In this document: one piece after another, positions 41,933-48,840 of the stretch
Layout: the number at the start of each line of letters is the position of its first letter
Numbering within the stretch: position 1 is the stretch's first letter
NCBI GenBank assembly: GCA_910579975.1
Contig: CAJTWU010000001.1
Coordinates: 1 to 64,000 of the forward strand
Reading direction: 5' to 3'
Source of the DNA: an uncultured Vampirovibrio sp.
GTDB taxonomy: Bacteria; Cyanobacteriota; Vampirovibrionia; Gastranaerophilales; Gastranaerophilaceae
DNA length: 64,000 nt
The notes under the pieces: model-generated
What the model saw: the letters and a program-made list of their open reading frames with translations, nothing else
Database searches by the model: none
Told to the model about the DNA's origin: nothing
Program-made: the position numbers and the translations under genes

Positions 41933-42658
41933 TTAAGCTTCGTTTGTTGGTGCAATTGTACCGATTAAATATGCATTAACAAAAATAAAGTATAAATACT
42001 TTATCCCTATAATTGCATAAGAAACTGTTATAACAACAATATTTTCAGTCGAAAATGCAAATTTTGTTAAGAAGTAATCAACTAATCCGCTTATTATGCA
42101 AATAATCAGCAAGATAGTTACATTAAAAAAATATCTTAAAGGATAGTTTCCTAACAAATAAATAGCTTTTCTTATGTTCCAAACCGCTATTACAGAACCT
42201 TTATATGCAAAGTTCCACAATAATGCCGGGAAAAATAAACTTAAAAATACAGGAATAAAAACCGCCAATGCCGGAGGTAAGTCTGCTAAGGTTCCTTGTT
42301 GAAAGCCTGTATACATTATTACGAGGAAAGGTATTATTAGTAATACAGCGGCAAATATTGAAGCCACACCGCGCCAAACATTATCAATAAGATCTAATTT
42401 AGGAAGTGTGATTGTATATGTTTCTTTTATTTTGCCATCATAAATATTGCTTGCTTCAATGCTTCTATCTCTATGAATTATTTGTTCAGTAAGGTTCCAA
42501 AAATAACCTGTTAAGTATAATCCGGAAACAATTGAACATAAATATCCAATCCATTTTGTTTCTAAAAATAAAGTAAATAATGCTATAGAAAAACAAGCTA
42601 AGCACAAAAAGTGTTTTTTGAATTCTTTTACCTTGAACATCCAAATAAATGGCTGCAT
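41933..42658 (-). CDS. DUF4013-like integral membrane protein
   Basis: A 241-residue protein with about six hydrophobic segments (residues 20-50, 95-115, 128-150, 180-195, 205-235). The LTGYFWNLTEQIIHRD stretch followed by LPKLDLIDNVWRGVASIFAA resembles the DUF4013 pattern (GY.WRL...I.G...LP.WD). Function unknown. It lies 9 nt downstream of the HD-GYP-like gene on the same strand with AGAGGT before the ATG, so the two are probably co-expressed and may work together. Confidence 0.6.
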   Translation of the reverse strand: MQPFIWMFKVKEFKKHFLCLACFSIALFTLFLETKWIGYLCSIVSGLYLTGYFWNLTEQIIHRDRSIEASNIYDGKIKETYTITLPKLDLIDNVWRGVASIFAAVLLIIPFLVIMYTGFQQGTLADLPPALAVFIPVFLSLFFPALLWNFAYKGSVIAVWNIRKAIYLLGNYPLRYFFNVTILLIICIISGLVDYFLTKFAFSTENIVVITVSYAIIGIKYLYFIFVNAYLIGTIAPTNEA

Positions 42659-42667
42659 AAGTTACCT

Positions 42668-44035
42668 CTAGTCTTGAATAACTTCAAACAAAGCGTTAAC
42701 AACATCAGGATCCCATTTTACAGCTGCTTCGTTTTTCATTATTTCCAATGCGCTTTCTTTAGACATTGCTTCTCTATATGAGCGGTCTGAAGTCATTGCA
42801 GTATATGCATCAGCGACAGCGATAATTCTTGAACCAAACGGTATTGAGTTACCCTTTAAACCTTCAGGTTCACCGCCGCCATCCCAGCGTTCTTTGTGGT
42901 AATGAATATATGGAATTACTTCTGATAAGAAGTTGATATTCATAAGCAAATTTACACCCACATTTGGATGGTTTTGGAGTTTTTCCCATTCTTCTTTTGA
43001 AAGCTTTCCTTTATTGGTAAATAATGATTCAGGAAGAGTGATTTTACCAATATTTTGTAATAAACCGGCATAGTAAACCAAATCAGTGGTTTTTTCATTT
43101 AAACCGATTTGACGGCAAAGTTTTCTTGAAAGTTCAGCTGTTCTTTGAGAGTGAGCAACTTTGTATTGACCTTTTTCATCTACTGCTTTTGCTAATCTTT
43201 CAACAAATGATTGCTGGTGTGCACCTAAATCGCCAATTAAAGCTGTTAATTCTGCTCTCATGTGTTGTAATTCTTCTGTGAAAACCATTTCATCTGCAAT
43301 AAGTTCTTCTGCTTGTTCGACAGTTTTTTGAAGGTGCATTGATGTGCCAAATAATCTTGCAATTGTTTCAAGAAGGTTCATATATGCACGTTTAATTGTT
43401 TTTTCTTTATAGTTTTCGATAACTATAACACCAACTACGTGGGCGTTGTTATGCATAGGAACTACAGCGAGTGATTTTACATCATACTCTTTTAATTCGT
43501 ATTTTGGAGTAAAGTTATCAATTGCTGTAATATCTTTTATTTGAATTTTTTCTAAAGTTTTAAATGCTTTAACAATAATGGATTTATCATCTTTTGAGTA
43601 ACCCAGTTTTTTTGCATAAATATCTTCATCAAAGTCAACAGAAGAGCCGGCAAGTCCTAAGAATTTGTCATCAAAACTCAAGCCGCGTGTAAATTCTTCA
43701 GTTAAATAGATGTGGCATGCATCGACATCCAAAATTTGTGTTAATGTTTTAGCGATTGAGTTATAAACAACATACTCATCTTTTGAGTCAAAACCTAAAA
43801 CACAAAGAGTGTTGTCTAAAGAATAAATTGAAACGAGTTCTTTGAGTTGGGATTTTAATCTGGAAGTTTTGTCCTTGGCACTTTTACTAACTTTGCTTGC
43901 AAGGTCTTCTGAGATTAGGAATTCTGAAACAAAGTCTCCCATATTCAAAGCGAAAATTTCTTCAAGCGGGTCATTTTCCATAATATCCAGTGTTCTTGAA
44001 AAAAGTGATGCGCCCAATTCTTCTTTATCTGTCAT
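42668..44035 (-). CDS. GAF plus degenerate HD-GYP domain protein
   Basis: A 455-residue cytoplasmic protein. A GAF-like sensor spans residues about 90-245 (VDACHIYLTEEF, YDVKSLAVVPMHN). The C-terminal HD-GYP domain (about 285-455) has the shared frame KVAHSQRTAELSRKLC and the HPNVGVNLLMN stretch. However, the catalytic HD pair reads QN (GLLQNIGKITLP near 325), the HHE is HKE, and GYP is GEP (KERWDGGGEPEGL near 385). With metal ligands lost it should not hydrolyse c-di-GMP and may be a receptor. It is upstream of the DUF4013 gene, and the GGDEF protein at 5.6 kb is a possible source of ligand. Confidence 0.85.
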   Translation of the reverse strand: MTDKEELGASLFSRTLDIMENDPLEEIFALNMGDFVSEFLISEDLASKVSKSAKDKTSRLKSQLKELVSIYSLDNTLCVLGFDSKDEYVVYNSIAKTLTQILDVDACHIYLTEEFTRGLSFDDKFLGLAGSSVDFDEDIYAKKLGYSKDDKSIIVKAFKTLEKIQIKDITAIDNFTPKYELKEYDVKSLAVVPMHNNAHVVGVIVIENYKEKTIKRAYMNLLETIARLFGTSMHLQKTVEQAEELIADEMVFTEELQHMRAELTALIGDLGAHQQSFVERLAKAVDEKGQYKVAHSQRTAELSRKLCRQIGLNEKTTDLVYYAGLLQNIGKITLPESLFTNKGKLSKEEWEKLQNHPNVGVNLLMNINFLSEVIPYIHYHKERWDGGGEPEGLKGNSIPFGSRIIAVADAYTAMTSDRSYREAMSKESALEIMKNEAAVKWDPDVVNALFEVIQD

Positions 44036-44237
44036 GCTCTTACCTTCTTTTCTAAAATCTTATATTCTATATAACGGCACATTTTTCAAAAACTTTAACA
44101 ATTTTTTCAAATTTTATACTTTAGTTGTAGAAAAGTTATACTTAATAAGGGATTAGAGGGTTTACAAATCGATACAAATTGATTTGGTTGTATTTCTATT
44201 GTAGGCATGGTATCCTTTCGGAAGAGGGAATTAAGAA

Positions 44238-45161
44238 ATGTCTAATAAATTATTTGAGTTTAATCAGACTCCAAGTCACTATGTAATAACTCTTTTTGGT
44301 ATAAGAGCGCATTTATTGAGACCTGAATTGCAGAAACGAAGAAAAGAATACAAGGCTGTTTATACCAATGTCGATATTAACTCACTTCCTGAAACAGAGG
44401 AATCTTTAAGGCTGGTTCAAACTGCTAATCTTGGTTTGTTAAGAATTTTGGATAAATTATGCAAGGAAAATAATATTACATATTGGCTTGATTTTGGTAC
44501 ACTTTTAGGTGCAAAGAGACATAAGGGTTTTATTCCTTGGGATGATGATGTTGATATTGGAATGCCAAGAGAGGATTATGAAAGATTTTTCAAGCTTTTC
44601 GGTTCTGAAATAGAAGGTTATCCTGATATTTTTTGTGTTTATTTTGACAATAGTAAAAATAAATGTTTCTTAAAGTTAAAACATAAAAAAAGTGAGAACT
44701 TGTCTATAGATATTTTTCCTTATGATTATTACTATAAACCTGTAAATAAAGAAGAAAAAATCGTTCTTTCAAAGAAAATCGCTAAGTTAGTGAAGCCAAA
44801 ACTCTTTAAACGGTTTAAATCACAGACTGAACTTTTGGAGAATTTCAAAAAACTTACAAAGAAACATATCTTAAAGGGTAATAAAGTAGACAAAACAACA
44901 CATCCGGCTTTATTCTGGGGTATAGATTTCCCGCATGGGTGGAAAAATAAAGTTTATGATTACGAAAACATTTTTCCTCTAGGACAAATTGAATTTGAAA
45001 ATACGTTATTCCCTTGTCCTAATATGATTCATGAAGTTTTGACAAGTGTTTACGGTGATTATATGCAAATTCCTAAAAATGTTTATCCAAGGCATACAGG
45101 GACTGAGATAAGTGATGAAGAGAAAATGGTGATGAAATCTTTATCAGGAGAAATGATTTAA
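44238..45161 (+). CDS. LicD family phosphotransferase
   Basis: A 307-residue nucleotidyltransferase-fold protein. The signature is YWLDFGTLLGAKRHKGFIPW with the metal-binding DDDVDIGMPREDYERF near residue 102. LicD enzymes move phosphocholine or other phospho-alcohols from a CDP carrier to surface glycans. The following gene makes such a CDP donor. The N-terminus has 60 residues before the domain. GAGGGA lies upstream. It belongs to a surface-decoration pair with tagD. Confidence 0.85.
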   Translation: MSNKLFEFNQTPSHYVITLFGIRAHLLRPELQKRRKEYKAVYTNVDINSLPETEESLRLVQTANLGLLRILDKLCKENNITYWLDFGTLLGAKRHKGFIPWDDDVDIGMPREDYERFFKLFGSEIEGYPDIFCVYFDNSKNKCFLKLKHKKSENLSIDIFPYDYYYKPVNKEEKIVLSKKIAKLVKPKLFKRFKSQTELLENFKKLTKKHILKGNKVDKTTHPALFWGIDFPHGWKNKVYDYENIFPLGQIEFENTLFPCPNMIHEVLTSVYGDYMQIPKNVYPRHTGTEISDEEKMVMKSLSGEMI

Positions 45162-45162
45162 T

Positions 45163-45555
45163 ATGAAAAGAGTTATTACATACGGTACTTATGATGTTTT
45201 GCATTTTGGACATATAAATTTATTAAAAAGAGCTAAAGCTCTTGGTGATTACTTAATAGTGGGTTTATCAACAGATGAATTTAATGCGATAAAAGGAAAA
45301 AAGTCTTTTTACAGCTATGAACAAAGAAAGAAAATCTTAGAAGCAATCAGATATGTTGATTTAGTAATACCTGAAGATAATTGGGGACAAAAAATCAAAG
45401 ATATTAAAGAGTACAAGGCTGATATTTTTGTTATGGGAAGTGACTGGGAAAATAAATTCAACGAGTTGAAGGAAGTTTGTGAAGTTGTTTATCTTCCAAG
45501 AACTGAAGATGTATCTTCTACAGAAACAAAAGAATATTTAAAAACACTTAATTAA
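45163..45555 (+). CDS. tagD: Glycerol-3-phosphate cytidylyltransferase-like
   Basis: A 130-residue enzyme: TYGTYDVLHFGHINLLKRAKALGDYL has the HFGH nucleotide-binding motif at residue 14, VGLSTDEFNAIKGKKS follows, and VSSTETKEYL corresponds to the RTEGISTT-type C-terminal motif. It should form CDP-glycerol or a similar CDP-alcohol from CTP. It starts 1 nt after licD, so donor synthesis and transfer are coupled. Substrate could also be a different phospho-alcohol. Confidence 0.82.
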   Translation: MKRVITYGTYDVLHFGHINLLKRAKALGDYLIVGLSTDEFNAIKGKKSFYSYEQRKKILEAIRYVDLVIPEDNWGQKIKDIKEYKADIFVMGSDWENKFNELKEVCEVVYLPRTEDVSSTETKEYLKTLN

Positions 45556-45618
45556 TCTTGAAAACGAAATATGTGGATGATAAACTCTATATAGAAGAGA
45601 TATAAGGAGTATTAATTT

Positions 45619-47469
45619 ATGAGCTGTTTAACATTTTTGAAACACGATACTAATGTGATTGGAGAAGCACTTAAGGTTCTTGGTAAAGAAAACCTTGCGT
45701 TAATTGTACATGGAAGCAGTTTTCCTGCTCGTGACGGAGAAGATACCGGTTTTGGTTCTTTTAACTCTGAGTCCGGTCACACATTGATTAGCTATGCCTC
45801 AAAAATCTTTAATGCTATTCAGCTTGGACCAGCCGGGAAAACAAAATGTACTGATTCATCACCTTATTGCGGTACAATTTTTTCTGGAAATCCATTGTTT
45901 ATTGATTTAAAACAACTTACAACAAAAGAATGGGGCGAAATCCTTTCTTTTGAGGCTTATAAAAAAGTTGTTAGAGAAAATCCAAAACAAAACCAAGCAA
46001 GAACTTCTTATTCATATATTTGTAAAGCTCAAAATGAAGCATTAAAAGAAGCTTGGAATAATTTTAAAGGTTCAAAACTTCTTAAAAAAGAATTTGAGAA
46101 GTTTAAAAAAGAAAATGCTTACTGGTTAGATAACGATGCGTTATATGAAGCATTATCTATCGAAAATGGCGGGGACTTCTGGTATAGCTGGAAAAACGAA
46201 ACTGATAAAAACTTGATGAACCCTAAAAATGATGAAGAAAAGAAAGCTTACGAAGCTCGCAAATCTGAAATCAAAGAAAAATATTCTGATGAAATCGAGT
46301 TTTACAGTTTTTGTCAATTTGTATTAGAAACCCAAAACGAAGAAACAAAGAAATTTGCGCTTAAAAACGGTATCAAAATGATTGCTGATAGACAAGTTGC
46401 TTTTTCTGATAGAGATGCTTGGGCTTATCAGTCATTGTTCTTAGATGGCTGGTTCCTTGGATGTCCTCCTGATTATTTCTCAAAAGATGGTCAGGCATGG
46501 GGTTTCCCGGTGATGGATCCGGACAAAATGTTTAATGCCGATGGTTCTTTAGGAGAAGGCGGCGTATTGATGAAAAATCTTTATAAAAAGATGTTCAAAG
46601 AAAATCCGGGCGGTGTAAGAATTGACCATATTGTTGGTTTGATTGACCCTTGGGTTTATAAAGCCGGTAAGAAACCGTTGCCTGAGCAAGGTGCTGGAAG
46701 ACTTTATTCTTCACCTGAGCACTCTGAACTTTCTAGATATGCTATTCCAAGTTGTGATGATTTGGATTGGACTCTTGAAAATGATAAAGAAAAACGTGTT
46801 AAATCATTAAATGATGAACAAATTAAACTTTATGGCCGATTAATTGAAAAGGTTGTTATTGCAGCAGCTAAAGAATGTGGTTTGGATAAAAATGCCATTG
46901 TTTGTGAAGATTTAGGTACGCTTACAAACCCTGTTGATGCTGTAATGAAAAAATATGAGCTTCAGGGTATGAGATTAACACAATTTGTTGTTGCCGAAAA
47001 ACCTGAACACCCATATAGATGTAAAAATATTGGCGAAAATGTTTGGAACATGGTTGGGACTCATGACAATAATCCAATTGAAATGTGGGCTGAGTCAATG
47101 ATTAATACTCATGAAGGTTATTTACATGCTAAAAACCTTGTGGAAGATTTGTTTGCAGATGCTGAAAACAAAGACGATATTATTGTAAGACTTACTCAAG
47201 ATAAGGATTATCTAACATTTGTTAAGTTGACTGAAATTTTTGCTTCAAAAGCTAAGAATGTTCAAATATTCTTTACAGATTACTTTAAGATAAAAGAAAC
47301 TTATAATACACCAGGAACATCCGGAGACCAAAACTGGTCGCTTAGACTTCCTAATAACTTTGAAGAACTTACTCCTATTGATTTGAATGCTATTTTAAAA
47401 GCAGCAATTATTGCAAGAGGAAAAGAGTTCGCAACAAAACATGCAATATTGATTGAAAAATTAGGTTAG
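45619..47469 (+). CDS. malQ: 4-alpha-glucanotransferase (amylomaltase, GH77)
   Basis: A 616-residue cytosolic enzyme that disproportionates maltodextrins. Catalytic stretches are GGVRIDHIVGLIDPWVY near residue 330 (nucleophile Asp), VCEDLGTL near 430 (acid/base Glu) and VGTHDNNPIEMW near 480. PPDYFSKDGQAWGFPVMDP is the family's substrate-binding loop. It is about 100 residues longer than the common bacterial form, the extra part lying around residues 120-230. A terminator follows directly. Glycogen or maltose metabolism is implied. Confidence 0.93.
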   Translation: MSCLTFLKHDTNVIGEALKVLGKENLALIVHGSSFPARDGEDTGFGSFNSESGHTLISYASKIFNAIQLGPAGKTKCTDSSPYCGTIFSGNPLFIDLKQLTTKEWGEILSFEAYKKVVRENPKQNQARTSYSYICKAQNEALKEAWNNFKGSKLLKKEFEKFKKENAYWLDNDALYEALSIENGGDFWYSWKNETDKNLMNPKNDEEKKAYEARKSEIKEKYSDEIEFYSFCQFVLETQNEETKKFALKNGIKMIADRQVAFSDRDAWAYQSLFLDGWFLGCPPDYFSKDGQAWGFPVMDPDKMFNADGSLGEGGVLMKNLYKKMFKENPGGVRIDHIVGLIDPWVYKAGKKPLPEQGAGRLYSSPEHSELSRYAIPSCDDLDWTLENDKEKRVKSLNDEQIKLYGRLIEKVVIAAAKECGLDKNAIVCEDLGTLTNPVDAVMKKYELQGMRLTQFVVAEKPEHPYRCKNIGENVWNMVGTHDNNPIEMWAESMINTHEGYLHAKNLVEDLFADAENKDDIIVRLTQDKDYLTFVKLTEIFASKAKNVQIFFTDYFKIKETYNTPGTSGDQNWSLRLPNNFEELTPIDLNAILKAAIIARGKEFATKHAILIEKLG

Positions 47470-47474
47470 ATTTT

Positions 47475-47503
47475 AGGGCGGGTTCAAAGAACCCGCCCTT
47501 TTT
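47475..47503 (+). terminator. Terminator after malQ
   Basis: AGGGCGGGTT (47475-47484) pairs with AACCCGCCCT (47490-47499) around a 5-nt loop, followed by a T run. The rsmI -10 box begins a few bases later. Confidence 0.92.
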
Positions 47504-47505
47504 AA

Positions 47506-47514
47506 TGATATAAT
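47506..47514 (+). promoter_or_regulatory. Extended -10 promoter of rsmI (leaderless)
   Basis: TGATATAAT ends at 47514 and the ATG is at 47521, 6 nt later, with no ribosome site. The upstream terminator hairpin occupies the -35 position. Confidence 0.6.
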
Positions 47515-47520
47515 AAACCT

Positions 47521-48330
47521 ATGGTACGTGAATTTGATTTTTATGTAGTTCCAACTCCGATTGGAAATATTCAGGATATAACTTATAGAGCGGTTGAGAT
47601 ACTCAAAAGCGTTGATTTAATTGCATGTGAGGATACAAGAATTACTCAAAAGCTTCTTAATCATTATGATATAAGAACAAAATGTATTTCTTATCACAAG
47701 TATAATGAACGTGAGCGGGTAGGATTTTTCTTAAAAGAACTTGAGTCCGGTAAAAAGGTTGCTCTGGTATCTGATGCCGGTACGCCTATGATTTGTGATC
47801 CGGGGGCTGTTATTATACCGGAGCTTTTGAAAAACGGGTTTTCAGTGACTTCTCTGCCTGGAGCTTGTGCGGTAACTACTTTTTTATCTCAAGTACCTCG
47901 TGAAGGAGAAGATTTTGCTTTCATCGGTTTTATTGGAAGAGGAAATAAGCAGATTAAAGAGACGGTAAAAAATTATTCTTCATCAAATATGGTATTTTAT
48001 GATTCTCCGGAGCGTATTTTAAAGACTCTGGAAGTAATTAAATCAGTACGCGGTGAGGTTAAAATTGCTCTTGGACGAGAGCTTTCTAAACTTTTTGAAG
48101 AAGTAGTTGTTGATAATATTTCAAATGTTTTAAACCATTTTGAAAACGGTATTAAAGGTGAAATTATATGTATGGTTTATGCAGATGAGGATGTAGCAGC
48201 AAGCGATATGGATTTTAAGATTAAGGAATTAAAGTCAAAAGGGTTTAAAGATAAAGAAGTTTCGGTTATTCTCTCTTCATTATTTGGTTATAACAAGAAC
48301 GAAGTTTATAAAAAAAGTTTATTATTGTAA
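47521..48330 (+). CDS. rsmI: 16S rRNA (cytidine-1402-2'-O)-methyltransferase
   Basis: A 269-residue SAM-dependent methyltransferase of the tetrapyrrole methylase fold that modifies C1402 in the ribosomal decoding centre. It opens FYVVPTPIGNIQDITYRAVEIL, then LIACEDTRITQKLLNHY, CISYHKYNE, ALVSDAGTPMICDPGAVII and GACAVTTFLSQVP near residue 110, FIGFIGRG and FYDSPERI. The C-terminal domain (KFKDKEVSVILSSLFGYNKNEVYK) is also present. Monocistronic with a leaderless-type promoter. Confidence 0.94.
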   Translation: MVREFDFYVVPTPIGNIQDITYRAVEILKSVDLIACEDTRITQKLLNHYDIRTKCISYHKYNERERVGFFLKELESGKKVALVSDAGTPMICDPGAVIIPELLKNGFSVTSLPGACAVTTFLSQVPREGEDFAFIGFIGRGNKQIKETVKNYSSSNMVFYDSPERILKTLEVIKSVRGEVKIALGRELSKLFEEVVVDNISNVLNHFENGIKGEIICMVYADEDVAASDMDFKIKELKSKGFKDKEVSVILSSLFGYNKNEVYKKSLLL

Positions 48331-48428
48331 CGATTTGTAAAAATAGGAAATAAAATCCTAAAGTTTTTTTGAAATTTGTCGATATACATGACACAGACAG
48401 AGAATTATCGAAAGGAAAAACTTAGGAT

Positions 48429-48584
48429 ATGTTGAAAAAAATTATTACCCCGACTAATAACACTTTTTCAGGTGTTGAATTTATATTAAGAGGAGCCAAG
48501 AAACGTCGAGCGATGGCTATTTCCAATGCAGTAACAGTGAACGCTGAAACAGGAGTTCAAGTAAAACTGCAAGCTGTGAAGTAA
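48429..48584 (+). CDS. Possible 51-residue basic protein
   Basis: A 51-codon ORF with AGGA close to the ATG and AAAGGA 11 nt upstream. The peptide (MLKKIITPTNNTFSGVEFI then LRGAKKRRAMAISNA and a polar tail) is basic; NTFSGVEFI-like N-terminus is not assignable. A hairpin with loop (48631-48650) follows about 45 nt later. It is short and unrecognised, but RBS and terminator favour expression. Confidence 0.4.
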   Translation: MLKKIITPTNNTFSGVEFILRGAKKRRAMAISNAVTVNAETGVQVKLQAVK

Positions 48585-48630
48585 GCGGTCTGACTGATTA
48601 AATGAGAATGGCTGAGAGTATAGTTTTTGG

Positions 48631-48655
48631 CGGTCGACAATAATCGACCGTCTTT
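48631..48655 (+). terminator. Hairpin after the 51-residue ORF
   Basis: CGGTCGA (48631-48637) pairs with TCGACCG (48644-48650), with a weak T-rich tail. Probably a terminator ahead of tRNA-Ser. Confidence 0.6.
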
Positions 48656-48711
48656 GTATTATAAAAAGTACTTTTAAAAAAAAGTTTTTTATGTTACTAT
48701 TATAACCACGA

Positions 48712-48801
48712 GGAAACGTGGCCGAGTCGGCTGAAGGCGGCACCCTGCTAAGGTGTTATATGGGGTAACCTGTATCGTGGGTTCGAATCCCACCGTTTCC
48801 G
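48712..48801 (+). tRNA. tRNA-Ser (GCT anticodon)
   Basis: A 90-nt gene with acceptor GGAAACG/CGTTTCC and discriminator G, a D arm with GCCGAGTCGGCTGAAGGC, anticodon GCT at 48747-48749, a long class II variable arm and a T arm with GGTTCGAATCC. It reads AGC/AGU. CCA is not encoded. Confidence 0.97.
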
Positions 48802-48807
48802 AGTTTT

Positions 48808-48830
48808 AAAGCCCGTTGAGGGCTTTTTTT
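48808..48830 (+). terminator. Terminator after tRNA-Ser
   Basis: AAAGCCC (48808-48814) pairs with GGGCTTT (48820-48826), followed by further T residues. It sits just before the 3' end of the convergent usher gene. Confidence 0.9.
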
Positions 48831-48840
48831 ATTGTTCAGT

